A DNA stretch of 64,000 bases from Whalleya microplaca (taxonomy: Eukaryota > Ascomycota > Sordariomycetes > Xylariales > Xylariaceae): assembly GCA_022497155.1 (NCBI GenBank), contig MU385723.1, positions 849,597 through 913,596 on the forward strand, given 5' to 3'. Of the stretch, positions 22,491 to 35,865 are shown one piece after another. Position 1 is the first letter of the stretch; the number at the start of each line of letters is the position of its first letter. Below the pieces are notes generated by a model. It ran no database searches, was not told the origin of the DNA, and saw only the letters and a program-made list of their open reading frames with translations. A program made the translations under genes and the position numbers.

Positions 22491-25400
22491 ATGAAAATGG
22501 AGAAATCCAATGCCAGCTTCGAGGAACCAGAGCGAGAGTCTTCCGACCCCGAAATGCTTCTAGAGTGGCTGGCTCCCATCACATACCATTCTCAACAAGC
22601 AGAGTTCGCCCGGAGGCGCCACCCCGGATCGCTTCAGTGGCTCCTGGATTCGGGGCCATACCAGAGATGGGTCCATGCAAAATCTGATTCAGATCCAAAT
22701 GGGCAATTACAAGATCTACAAACGTTATACTGTCCGGGCCCGGCGGGTGCGGGAAAGACGGTGCTTGCATCTGCGGTTGTTCAGGACCTTGGCAATCGCT
22801 TTCCGCCCAGCTCTGCCTCGAAAGTAGGCATCGCGTACATATACTGCGTTTTCCATCTTCGTGAAGAACAGTTTGCCACGAATCTTCTCCTAGTCCTCCT
22901 CCATCAATTGCTTCCGCCCCGACCCCTCCCTCGGCGCCAGACACATGACGAAGTTTTCGGCATAGCCCACTCCCGCGGCGAACCGCCATCGCTGGCCAAT
23001 ATCGCCGCGAAGCTCGAGGAAGTTATCAACACGTACGATCGCGTATTCTTCGTTCTGGATGCGCTGGACGAATGTGCGCCGGAGCATCGAATAAGATTGC
23101 TCGAGGAGATATCTAAGCTGCAGGCTCACAACCCGATTCATCTTCTTGTGACGTCTGATTTCGATCCAGATATAGCTCCGATGTTCGTCAGCAAACCTTC
23201 GTTGGAAATCCGGGCTGATCAAGACGACCTGCGATTATATCTGGAACGGTGCATAGGCCAACTTCCGGCCTTTGTGAGGGACAAGCCTGACCTTCAGCAG
23301 GAAATCAACGAAGGCGTTACCAGAGCAGCTAATGGGAGGTGAGTCCTGCAATATATATATGTTGGCAGTATAAAGCGCCACATTCATGTCAGTGCCATTA
23401 GCTAAAACCCGGGCGTTTAGGTTTCTCCTCGCAATGCTCCATGTCCAATCCCTAGCCGGAAAGCCGTCACCTAAAGCGGTCCGAACTGCTCTTGCTAGCT
23501 TGACGACTAAGTCTAACACGGTCGATTATGATGGGGCGTACGACGCCGTGATGTGGCGGATAGAGAATCAGCCTCCAGACCAGGCCAAACTTGCCAAAAA
23601 AGCTCTTTCATATATACTTTGTGCGACGAGTCCCTTGACTGTTCTTGAGCTGTGTCATGCGCTCGCCGTAAAGGTCGGTGATACCCAACTCGACAGATTG
23701 CCACATATCGACAGCATCATTTCCGCATGCGCAGGCTTGGTCTTCACCATTGGCCGTGAGCAACGAGACTTGGAGCACGAGGTAGACAAGACCGCGAGAG
23801 TGCGGCTAGTCCACCGAACGACCTACGACTACCTCCAACGGAAGCGCGAACGATGGCTTCCGGAGAGCGAAAAGCAAATTGCTACGGCTTGCATGACTTA
23901 TCTGTCTCTGGGCTATTTTGATGACGGTAGTTGTTTTGATGACGATGAGCTGGAGAGACGACTGCGACGCTACCCCCTGTACTGTTACGCGGCACTGCGA
24001 TGGGGATATCACGCACGGGCAGCTTTCTCTAAGTTTCCAGAGATGGGAAGCATGGATTTCGATTTGTTAGCTTCTAGACCACACATAGAATCTGCCTGTC
24101 AGGTCTTCTTCATGACTAAGAACTGTAACAGGTGGTGGGAATTCCCTCATTGTATGAATGGGCTTCATCTAGCAGCGTACTTTGGTATCGCCAATCTCGT
24201 CCGCGCACTCTGCCTTCCAAGTAGGAAACTCGGAAGCATGAACATTACAATAAATGCGAAGGATGGCTATGGCCGCACAGCACTCGCCTTAGCAGCGCAC
24301 GAAGGACACGAAGAAACGGTGCGGGCCCTCCTCGAAGTTGCAATCGTTGATCTCGACGTTAGGGACGGTCAAGGCCGGACCCCAATCTCACTAGCCACGG
24401 AAGGCGGTCACGCCTCTGTTGTCGAGATATTGCTAGATCGCGGCGCTAATCCAAACTTCAAAGATTTTTTCGGTGCAACACCTTTATGGTACGCGGTGAA
24501 AGAAGGATACATCACCATAGTAGATCTCCTCGTAAGAAATGGCGTGAACGTGAACATGGCCGCGATCCAGATCGAAAAGGGTCTTCACACGCCATTATCG
24601 TTAGCGGCGATGCATGGTTATGCCGAAATCGTCCGCCTGCTTCTGATCCAGCTGAGCATCCAGTCACGTTCCAAGACTAGGTCATCAGACACCTTTGAAA
24701 TTTATACACCGATGAGGTTGGCTATGAAGGGTGGGCACTACAGAGTGGTGGAGATGCTTCTGTCCTATGCCCATATCGATATCGACCGCGAGATGCTGCT
24801 GCATGAGGCAGCGGAGCAAGGCGACGAGTATTTGGTCCAGTTATTGCTTAGGATGGGAACCGACGTCAATACTCGGTCCGATAAGGGAGATACACCGCTA
24901 CATTATGCTGTGAGGAAGGAACATGATGCTGTAGCAACTCTCTTGCTTTCCCATGCCGGCGTGCTACCCGACCTCATAAACGACGACGGGGATACTCCAG
25001 CGTCGCTGGCGGCACGCTGGGGCCGGGCCGAGATCCTACGGTTGCTACTGGAAAAGGGTGCAAATTCGGAAACCAGAAATAAACAAGGCCATACGCTGCT
25101 CTGCGAGGCAGCAGAAGAAGGCTACCTGTCGGTTGTGGAACTGCTGCTTGCTTCCGACGGTGTCGACGCCGACTCACGGGACCACGAAGGCCGCACACCT
25201 CTCTCCCTTGCTATTTCACAGTCAAAATTGAGATCGTATCCTAATGATGATATGGACCACCGGGGCGTAATTCGATGCCTGCTCGACTCCCGCCGGGTTG
25301 ATGTTAATTGTCGCGATGCACAGGGTCTGACGCCTCTGGCATATGCGGTGAATCATCCATCCAGCAAGGTGTACGTGGTCGAAATGCTCTTGGAATGCGA

Positions 25401-28400
25401 ATATTTGAATGTCAACACCATGGATGAGGAAGGGCGGACGCCTCTGAGCCAGGCGGTTCGACATGGGCTCGAAGACGTCACGAAGCTCTTGCTTAGAAGA
25501 GGGGCGGATCCATATCTGGGCAAATTTGAGGCGGGCGAGACACTGCTTTCCTGCGCTGCCAAGCAGGGGAATCTGGGGGTCGTGATGGCCCTTCTTTCTT
25601 TGGGCGGGATAAACCCTAATGAGAGAGATAGCTTTGGGCACACGCCGCTGTGTCGCGCAGTAGAGAATGGCCACACAGAAGTGGCGGAGAACTTACTGAT
25701 CGCGGGTGGTTTGAATGTCAACGTCCAATGTGATCCTAGGAAAACCTCACTGCACCATGCGGCTGAAACCCAAAACGAGGCGGCCATTGCTTTCCTGTTA
25801 GCAGTGAGCGGCGGTCGAATTCCGCTCCACGACGCTGCCGGATCCGCGAATGATCCGGTCGTGACTTGGCTGCTGGAGGCGGGGATCGTAGACCCCAACC
25901 GTGAAGATTTGGAAGGACACACGCCACTCTCCCTTGCTGCCCGTGGTGGGTTTCTCCCTATCGTAGAAAGACTGCTGTCGCTCGATAAAGTGATTCTAGA
26001 TGCCAGAGACAACACAGAGCGCGCTCCGCTGTCATGGGCGGTGGAGCCACGGTTTGGGCCAGCTGAGGACGTGATGAAGCGGCTGCTCCAGACGGATAGC
26101 GTAGACCCCAACGCCGAGGATGAGAAGGACTGGACGCCGCTTTTATTGGCCCTAAAGAGGGGAGACAAGATGGTCGTGGATCAGCTCCGGGCGGCTGGTG
26201 CCAGGTTGAGATCCATTCACAGAGCCGTGGGAGAGTGTGACCAGAATAGCCATGAAGTAATTATGTCGAGTGTCTACATCGACGGGGAAGACGGGGGGCA
26301 GCAAGAGGGTGTAGATACGGCAGACGCGGCGGACGATGCTCAAGTATGTGAAGATGAAGCTGACGAGGAGAAAGATGGAGACGGGACCGCGGAATGGCTA
26401 CTTTCTGAACAGGATCCATTGGAATATGGCCGGCAGAGGAAGAGGCAGCGTTTGATGGAATCGAATTGGTTTAATGACGAGACAGAAGCCGACAGCGGCA
26501 GCGACTGGAGCGGTACGAACGCTGATGTGTACGAAAGAAGCATATCACCAATCGCAACCCATATCGAGCTAGGAGTCCAAGTAGAGGAGCATCATCTTGA
26601 CGCCGATGGTGGCGACCAAGGAGATGAAGAGCCCCTTTGCGAACAATGCAAAGCCGCCGACCTCGACGCTCTATTCTCACAGCCCCCAGCCGGTGGATTC
26701 AGACTTATAGCTGCCCTAGGCCAGATAGACGAGAGTTGGGAATCGAGGCAGTGTGCCATGTGTCGACTGATAGCGACAGTTCGCCCTGGCTGGGAGGAAC
26801 CGTGCGTAGATATATGCGAGTTGTGCGCTTATTCGAGCACTGCTACGTGGCTGTCAAGGGGCAACCGGGCGGCCCATCGCCACCTGAAATCCAGATTGAC
26901 GGACACGGTTTTTCTCGGCTTAGAGGGCGGACTTTCCGCCTATTGCCCCTTTTACAGAGACCGGAGGACGAGTATTTTTTCGGACTCGTTCAAATCGTCA
27001 CGGATCCTCCCCTTCGGCTTCATTGGTCGTGTTGGGTCCAATGGCCACGATAATCTCCGCTCACTCACGGTGCACCGACTGCAGGCAGATGCAATCGACT
27101 TCAAGAGAGCTCGTGGCTGGATCGACTGCTGCATGGCACACCACGGTAGACGGTGCAAACCCAGCACCCGCCGGCGGATCCCCTACTTTCGTCTCATAGA
27201 TTGTACGACAAGAGATATCGTCGACGGCAGGTATGAGGCTGACCAGTTCATCGCCCTAAGCTATGTCTGGGGCCCTTCGCCTAGTCTAAATGGTGTTGTG
27301 GATGATCGCCGTGTCGGGATGGCCGAGCGCGTTGTCGAGGACGCCATTCATGCTACCAGCTCTCTCGGGTACAGGTACCTCTGGGTCGACCGGCACTGCA
27401 TCGCTAATGAGAAGGTCAATCCGAAGGTCCGCAAAGAGCAGCTTCTGCATATGAATGCTGTATATGAAAACGCAGAAGCCACTATCGTGGCTGCCGCGGG
27501 CCAGAACTCGACCTTCGGATTACCCGGAGTGAGCCGCGCTCGAATCCGTCGGCCCTGTGTCCGCGTCCAGGGCCATGTCCTGACATCCATCCCGTGCGAG
27601 CCGCGTGACTTCATAAGGCGCTCGATATGGTGGACGCGTGGATGGACGTATCAGGAAGGCTTATTATCGCGACGCCGGCTAATGTTTACCGAGCATGAGA
27701 TCTCATACGAATGCCAGGGTATGGTCGCCCGAGAGAGCGTCGAGCTACCTATGCATATCCACAGGATCGCTGCCACGCGGTACCCGCTACACGAGCACGC
27801 ACGGGTTTTTCCCCGCAGGAATCGTGGAAGGCCTGGCCGCGAGGGCGATTATATCTGGTCCTGCATCAACGAGTACACCGAACGCCGCCTCACGCTCGAT
27901 ACCGACATCCTCAATGCCATGCTCGGAATCATGCAGGTGTTTGCTGAGAGAAAATTGCCCGTATATAACCTGTGTGGCATTCCACTCGTGCGTGAGAAAT
28001 CCTGTGAGAATCCGGAGAGAATATTAACACTCCTTGAGGCGTTTGGACTCGGCCTTTGTTGGTCGTTGAAACCACCCGGAATCCGACGTAAGGAGTTTCC
28101 GAGTTGGTCTTGGACAGGCTGGAAGGGTCGGGTTCATGGACCTACTCACTTTGCCGTTCATGGCGCTATGTATCCTGCTGTATTGTTTGACTATGGACAT
28201 TCGATCAAGGTTTCTATGGTGAGCCGGGGTGTACCATCTCAAATAGTATCATGGGCAGAGTTCGAAGCCCTGAGCCCGGAAGAGAAGGCAAATATCCCCC
28301 AGGACTGCCGTCTAGAAATAACGGCCACTACTGTTGAGACTAGCCTTTTTAAAGAGAAATCATACGATAGTCGCTGGAAAGCTATTTTATACAATGGCGA

Positions 28401-28656
28401 TGACGTGTTCAGCGGCAAGCTTGAGTTGTGTAAAGACCCAGCGAAAGATATCGAGTTCTATCGCCGACTGACCGAGGAGCGCTGGCTAGCCATCGTGATA
28501 GGCTATTCAAGCGCCAAAGGGAATCCTCTTATTCTACTTCTCGTCGACAAGGTCGGGAATTACTGGGAGAGAGTCGGTGTTATCAAGACTGATGGTGAAC
28601 ACAAGCTAAATATTAGTAGAGAAGGGTGCACAAAACGGACGTTCCTGCTTGAGTGA
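22491..28656 (+). CDS. Giant NLR-like protein: NACHT NTPase, about 20 ankyrin repeats, C-terminal HET domain
   Basis: Exons 22491-23338 and 23421-28656 (82-nt intron, GTGAGT...TTTAG, splitting an Arg codon) give 2027 residues; ATG 22497 has better context and would remove two residues. Residues 20-70 carry the WL...RRRHPGSLQWLLDSG...W segment that precedes fungal NACHT domains. The NACHT P-loop GPAGAGKT is at 83-90 and Walker B VFFVLDALDE at 185-194; the sensor segment reads VTSD (D223) instead of the usual VTSR. About 20 ankyrin repeats span roughly 528-1215, then an acidic linker with a basic RKRQR patch. The Cys-rich leader of HET proteins (LCEQC near 1356, CAMC, CELC) comes next, and the HET domain at about 1535-1712 shows FIALSYVWG (1559), YLWVDRHCI (1602) and RGWTYQEG (1690). 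A PSWSWTGW segment follows. Such proteins are NTP-driven switches for heterokaryon incompatibility or innate-immune-like cell death. The usual order has HET first. A misjoined pair of genes is possible, but no stop or intron signal was seen between them. Confidence 0.88.
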
Positions 28657-31600
28657 GAGGATACAAGAGAGCGTAGAATATTGGACTTAATATTAGCCAC
28701 GTATTGTCAGTAAATGGTATTTTCACACGCGTCGTAGATCCAACGCTACCTAGGTCCAAGGGGAACTGCTTGCAATGCCACCTTGGAGCCCGCAAAATAT
28801 ACCTCCCACTTTATGCTGCCACATGGTAAGTGCATTTGGTCACTGTGAGCTAACTACGCCGGATTCTTAGCTTCTGTAACACAGCTAGTATCCTAAATAA
28901 CAACAACAACGATTGAAAGTATGTTCTGGTAGGTAGGTAATAAAAGCTATTAGGTGTCGATGGGGTCAGCACTATCACAACAACCTGGACCTACTGCTAT
29001 TCTCATCTTGGCGATCTGTTTCTCAGCCAATGACATTAAAGAAACCATGGTCCACTTACCATATTAGGGAATCATTGGATTAAGGGCAGTCGCTGACTTG
29101 GCGCTTGAAGGGATGCTAAATCTGTATACTTAGACTCTAATCTCTACACTAGCTTATATAGAACCTTGCCTATATTGTCATATGCTGTCGAGATATTTAA
29201 CTTAATGGGTATAGAAAATGAGGTAGTGTTTTTATGAATAAGGTGATCAACGGATCCTAGGTGCTACTGTACCCCTCTGCTGTGTCTGTTGCGATATGCC
29301 CACTGTCCTGATAATGCCGCCTCCTAGGGCCCTTAGGTTGCCGATCTGTGGCCCATAGTCCTCAAGGTGACAACCGTACGTGCCAGTTACGCTAGAATTG
29401 ATTATGCTGTCGCGCGAATTGGCGCGCTCAAATCCTTCACCACAGTGACGACTAGAGCGCAGATCGTACGGCCTGTTGGGGGACGATGATGGCTATGATA
29501 TGCCTGGTTTGACGCATAAATGAGTGGTCTGCCAGGTACCGGTGCTGCTGCGAGCTGATTTAATAAGTCATGAACCGAAGACCGCAGCTTTTCGTCTCGC
29601 ACACCACCCATCTCCTTGCGAGCATATGCTAGAAAAATGATAAGCGCCCACACAAGTTCTGAGATCTGGCTGCTCATTTAACCATTTGGGACATGATTCT
29701 TGAGAGCAGTCTCGTCACTCATCTCATGGCTAGCAAAGGCTGACTCTAGCCGAAATTATTTAGTTCTATTGGTCGTAGGAATTGCCACACGGGGATTGGA
29801 AGCCAAGACTGACTCTCTTCAACCTGCCCCTTTTCCTTGTTCTATACACAATGAATCCACGGTGTTAATTTAACAGGTCCCTTAGCATCGTCATAGACGA
29901 CCATTTGGCCTCCTTATAGCCAAATAAGGGGATATCGTCGTCGTTCACGTTGGGCAAGTCACGCATGCGCGCCTGATTCTAGTGAAGATCACGATAGTGT
30001 TACGAAGCAAATTAGGCGAGACTGATTTAGCTGAGAACTACCAGCTTTACGGAAGCAAGCGGAGGCCGTGACATTGTCACTTTGGTACCTGCGTGTTTGT
30101 GCGTACCATCGAGAAAACAGAGGCTAAATGACATACCTACCTACTGATTGTGTGCAAGAGGAAGATAAAATAGGGGTAAGATTGTAAATATATTGCACGT
30201 GGGGGTCTAAGCTGTGCTAGTCTGAAGTTTTCCTATCTGATGACTAGCTACGCGTGGCTTTTCCACACTACCTAACAATCGTGAAGAGTTTGATAACCGA
30301 AGGGTCAGCTGTTCGATGCGGCTGGATATTTTATAGTTCACCGAGAAGAACTATGAGGGCGCTAAGACGGTTTATGTCCAGCCAATCGACGGCTAGTGCT
30401 CATAATGGGCCCCTGGCCGAACTGGAAAGCGTAGACGAACACTTGCTAAACTGATGTAATGGTGGCAGCATGTATGGGTAAAAGCCCTCGCGGATGTTCC
30501 CTAGAATTTGTAGCACTTTGTCACTGGGTACCTCCTTGAGCTCTTGCGGTGTTCTCTATACGCGGTAGTCTGGGCGAGGATTAGATCTATACACTTCATC
30601 AACCATGTTATGTTTACCTCGGGTCGCTGCCGTAAATAAAATGTCCCATAGCTTTGATGAAAAAGCTAAGTAAGGAGAAGTTTCAATCGAAGGCCTGGTG
30701 CTAGCCTTGCCTAACTTGATAGATTGAAAACCAGAGCGTGAGATAATGCTGCTCCTCATTTATATGGTAACAAGTTGCTTTGACAATTTCATTTCTTTGT
30801 CGCCTAATATGATACAAGAGATAAATGAAAACATATCCGTAGCTAAGCAAGTTCGATATTTCTAACCAACTTATAAGCTTAATACTTATAGGGCCATAGG
30901 AGGACTACCTATGTTTTCTCTCACGTCGAAATAAATCTACAGAATAACCATATGATGACATAGGTAGATAAAGGTTCATACTAACATAACGGCTATTCAG
31001 ACCTTTTCCACCTACCAGCTTCTTATCTTCCTAGCTCCCTCGACTTAGGAGGAGGGTGGGAGAAGCTACACCAGGAAGGAATATTACATGCTCACCAAAG
31101 GATATACTGTGGTGATCGTCATAAGTTTTGTTGGAATGCAGCCCATGAATGAAACGGCTGTAGCTAATAATTAATGGAACGCTCTAATAGTTGGAAATAT
31201 GGAATTACCGCGTTGTGGCCCCTATGTCGATCTGGAAGACATTAAGGACGTATAAACGATTACAGTATCTTGCCTATTCCTGTGCCAAACTCCTGACAGG
31301 ATTGCGTGGCATAAAGGACGCTAAATTTTGGAGGAAAATTCCAGTCGTAGAGGCTCTCATGTCCCAGAGGCATTATTCTATGTAATATCGCGCATTCTCT
31401 GCTGATCCTTATGCTAGCCATTGTTTTTAGCTCCCAAGCGTATATTTAGGCACTAGAAAGCTTCCAAGCAAAGTACACCGCTTGAGTCTATCTCGACCAT
31501 AGAAAGCTTAAGTTCTCTACTATGCGCGTATTTACAGCCGTCATATCGGCAAGTTTTAGGTATAAATTCCTTACCTCGCATCTACAGCGAGGACATACTA

Positions 31601-31665
31601 TATGATCCTTTTCCTCCTTACCAAAACTAGCACCCAAAACAACGGTATCAATAAAGATTAGAAAC
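28657..31665. other. 3-kb gene-poor region
   Basis: Follows the stop of the NLR-like gene. All open frames are below 95 codons, overlap on both strands and lack motifs. Base composition becomes gradually more AT-rich. No RNA gene or repeat is recognised. Confidence 0.5.
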
Positions 31666-31962
31666 ATGTCTCAGTCGTCGCGATCTATCTGGTCAAGGTT
31701 TCATCTACATCGGAATGGCACGAACCTTTCCCAAGGAACATCCCCAAAGAGAGCCTCAAAATCACACCACAAAGAGAACGGCGGATATTCTCGAGCAACT
31801 GTCACTTACATACACGAGGACTATATGCCAACATGCACCAGAGAGACCTACAAAAAAGTTGTGGACCTTTCTGCTGCTGCCGCCGCCGCCGCCGCTGCTC
31901 TGGTTTTCACGGGAAGAGAACCCGCACCACCACCTTACATGAATAAGACAGTTACTACGTAG
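31666..31962 (+). CDS. Small hypothetical protein with a poly-Ala run (doubtful)
   Basis: A 98-codon frame beginning MSQSSRSIWSRFHLHRNGTN, with A at -3 before the ATG (AAACATG). It is GC-richer than its surroundings and encodes a basic Ser/Arg/Asn N-terminal part, a YIHEDYMPTCTRETYKKVVD segment that looks helical, nine Ala in a row (GCT/GCC repeat at 31881-31901) and PAPPPYM near the end. A second frame overlaps it. No family is recognised. It could be a real small gene, an exon of a larger one or a relic. Confidence 0.25.
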   Translation: MSQSSRSIWSRFHLHRNGTNLSQGTSPKRASKSHHKENGGYSRATVTYIHEDYMPTCTRETYKKVVDLSAAAAAAAAALVFTGREPAPPPYMNKTVTT

Positions 31963-33683
31963 TAGAATATTACTTAGTGACCATATATTAGACCTGTTGG
32001 TGTGATGGGTATATTGGCGCTACCGTAATTTTCATCAACTTACCAGGCTAAATTAAGTTGTATGATATTGTATTAATGTATATATAATAGTTTAGAAGAT
32101 TGTGTTATGAATAGTGCGCTCTCAAACCACTATTCCTACACCGCTGGATATGTTAAACCCTACCTGAGTTCTATAGCTACTGCCCCTATCGTGACATCGT
32201 TGTATTTTATTTATATAAGCCTAGCAAGAGTATTCCCCGTAAAACGCAGGCAAAATTCACACGGGCGTGTTATTTCTGAACTTGATATAGTTTCGATAGT
32301 CGCAACGCCCTGGACTATGATTCATTACATGAAATATTCATTGTTGTGCGGGGAATCCATGGTTGTCTAATAATTACCGCGAACCTGTTTGAAGGCTTCT
32401 TATATATCTCTACATCGAAAAATTGCTCGGTTCCCAACCCCGAGTACCACCCTCGGCTGACGCCATGAAGAAGAATTCCGGTAACCCGTTACTTATGTAT
32501 ACATTCATCACAATCATTTGGCAATTGACCCGTGGGCAACTCGTTCATTATCTTCGTGCCCACAAATTCCTACCCCACATTCTAGGAATCCTTATTGACA
32601 AGCGCAATGCCGTTCTCCAGATGTTTGCTACACCACCCAGACAAATTTGAAGAACCATTTTCTTTGACCGACCATCAATGTCATTCATACCAAATTATAC
32701 GACCGTTCACTTCTTATCGGTCAAGGGGCTTCAATTGATCAATTTCATCTTACATCTCACGTCTTTAGAGCCGCCAATCCTATATTAAGGTCACATGGCC
32801 GTTATGTCAAGACGGCATATACATGCATAACACTTACTTGGTATAACACCTGTGTTTGAAATATGATAGGGATGTCTTGTGATTTTTATACCAGGACTCC
32901 TTATAACCGCCTTTTCAAACCCTATACCATCAATTCTGGCTACCGTCTCGTCGTCCATCTCCAACATTTGTCTCGCCGTCTGTCTCCAAACTGGGTTTGC
33001 CGTCAACTCTAAACTTTACCTCGTCATCGTCTCTACCTGCTCAAGTGTTGTCGAAAGAAGAACAGTTGGCCAAATTGTTGATATTGCTCTGGTCAGTCCG
33101 ACCTATATCCATGATGTCAGTGTGTGTCCCTGTGTGGGTGTGCTTCTTCTTCTATCTTTGCAAATGGTCCTCCTTCCAAACCTCACAATTATGGGTTCAG
33201 ACTCGTTATTCTTCTTTTCATAGACGACAAAAAGATCCCACTCCAACACGAAAATTCGACAAAATCTGTTTCGAACGGCTTACACTAGTACCCGAATAGA
33301 GAAATTCCCTTCATATAGATCGGACTGTGGAACTAAGCGAGTCTATCTACATTCTATACCGAATTCTCATGTTGTCCACACTCAACTAACATTTGATCCT
33401 GATAGAGTCCCAACCTGAATCATTTAGCTTGACCAGACATAGGTAGATGAATCTAGATGTAATGGAAACAGTTTATCAGAACGCTCTAGTGCGGCGGCAC
33501 CTTGTCCCGCCACCGTCAATTCTGACAGCTCATTTCGAAGTCAATGCAATTCGGCAAGCTTTATATTCCAATGTTTGTCATCATGGAGGAAGATGGGTTT
33601 CGTAGTAAAAGTCAGAAGCCACAATGTGACTTGGATGTCAAATGACGTGGCTGGTACGGCCCACGCTATTTTCATCTACATTA
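31963..33683. other. Gene-free stretch before the AT-rich block
   Basis: Small frames at 32107-32370, 32423-32650 and 32879-33299 lack motifs and overlap on both strands. Composition is still mixed, unlike the block that follows. Nothing is recognised. Confidence 0.45.
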
Positions 33684-35034
33684 GACCTGTACAAGTCCCA
33701 CCCACGGGGTTGGTCCCATAGTCCCGTAAGACTCCCATGGGAATTTTTTTTTCCTATAGGAGTCCCATAGGACCAATAAAAATTGATAGGACTACTTATA
33801 ATAGTCCTACCTATAAGTTAAAAAATACGTGGGACTTTTATAGGACTTTTACGAAAAAAACTTAGTCTTATTAAGTCTTATATAAAAAATTAAAATATTA
33901 ACTAATCGTATTATAGCTATTTATAAAAGTAAATTTTAATATAAAAAAATAATATTAAAATAATTATAAGCAATTAAATATTATTAAAAACTAGTTTTAT
34001 TATAATTTATTAGTATTTAATTAGTTATGTTCCGGCTAATAAGTTAAAACTGGGAAATTATTAAATTTTTTATTATTTATATTTTTCCGACTTAATTTAA
34101 ATGTCTCTAATCCTAACGTATAGCTAGCTATAATAGAAGTCGAGTCTTTTTTTAATAATATTATAAAAAGTATTAATTTTTTAGAAAATGCCTTATTTAA
34201 TAATTTCTTAATACGACAAATTAATTTACAAATAATAATTTTAATATTTTTATCGAATTAATTATTTATATATTTAAGTAATAAGAAATAACGATTTAAT
34301 AGTTTTTCGATATTATTATAAAATTATTTTATAATTTCTTATAATATTTTTTAAATCGAATTAAATAGCTTTTTATAAAAACAGAAATTAAAGAAACTAA
34401 TATAGTACGCAATAAAAAAAAAACGAGTATCGGGTACTTAATTTATATCTAAAAATTTTTTTAATTTAATTCGAATAATAGTTTTATATCCGGTAATTTT
34501 AGAAAAAAAACTGCTATAAAAACTAGGATATAAACGTACCCTATTAATATAAATACTATAATATATTAGATTATTTTATAATTATTTTATTAATAATATA
34601 TTTTAAAGTTATAATAGGTTTAATTTTAGCTAGTTTCGATAAACGAGATTACTAAAAATAAATATTATTTCTAATTTTATTTAAACGGAATATCCGAATG
34701 CCGTAAATAATACCGATATTTTTTTATTTTATATAGCGTAATAAAAATTGTCGTTTTTAAATTATAATATCGGAAAATATAAAACGGAATAAATAATATA
34801 AAAGAAGTTTTTTTTTAACGATATAAAAAGTTTAAGTAAAAAGGTATAAATAAGTTTAAATATATATAATTTTTCTTTTATTTAAATAACCTGCTAGTTT
34901 TATAATATTTTAAACCGATTTTTATTAGCGATAGTAAAATTAATAATATTTAATATTTGCTTAAAATAATTTTTATATTAATAAAGCTTTATATATAAAA
35001 TATCGATAATAATATATTAGCTAGCTTTTTATAT
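33684..35034. other. Degenerate repeat sequence at the edge of the AT-rich block
   Basis: The edge at 33684-33860 carries several copies of a GTCCCATAG/CCTATAGGAGTCCCATAGG-like motif in direct and inverted orientation (about 33695-33850), like the subterminal repeats of a DNA transposon. Beyond 33860 nothing is readable; it is probably an older element or its flank, split by the insertion at 35035. Confidence 0.4.
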
Positions 35035-35341
35035 TGTAATAGGGCAGGGGATTACGGGTATTAATAGCAGCTTAGGAGCTACTAAAAGCCCCCTAGAGCC
35101 ACGTCATAAAGCACTTCACAGGGTACTCCACAAGGTATTCACAAGGCATTCCACAGGGCAATTTACAGTGGATTATATACCTGTATTTAACTGACCTTTT
35201 CCCTCACATTTTTTTCACTTTTTGCCATAAATATTACCAGATAATTAAATAGTTATACACATATAGCTTTAGCAGCTAATATACACTTATTTTAACCTAA
35301 TATTTTATTTTCGCTTTATCTCGATACCTTAACTTAAAATA
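35035..35341 (+). repeat. Left LTR of short element copy 1
   Basis: A 307-bp direct repeat of 36287-36593. It is the least mutated LTR of its family, still keeping CACAGG/CACAAGG motifs at 35113-35160 that read TATAAGG in the partner. Confidence 0.85.
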
Positions 35342-35865
35342 TTTAACTCCCCCGGATAAGCTTTAATTTTTTTGCCTTTTAATTAATCGAGTAAAATAGT
35401 CCTTTTATATTATATATTATAAAAGTATAGAATTTACTAGCAATAGCCACTTAAAATATATTTATTATTAAACTCACTTTTATACGCGACCATTTTATTT
35501 TATCCGATAGCTATTTATTTTTTATATAAATTAAATTAAGCTATATGTTTAATCGATAGCTAGCTAGTTATTTTATTTATATATTATATTTATATTATTT
35601 ATTACTTATAATTTACGAAATTTTTTTTTATACTAGGATATTAAAAACATAAAGCGTAATAATACTAAAGATATTAAACCGTATGTTTTTATATATAAAC
35701 CTGTTTATTTTATATAGGTAATAATAATAAGCTAATTATATTATTAATATATAGCTAAATGTAGCTAGCTATTAATACGTATATAATTTATATAAACGAC
35801 GATATCGGATAATACCTTTTTATACCCTAATATACCTTATCATTTAAATATCACCTTTAGTAGCA

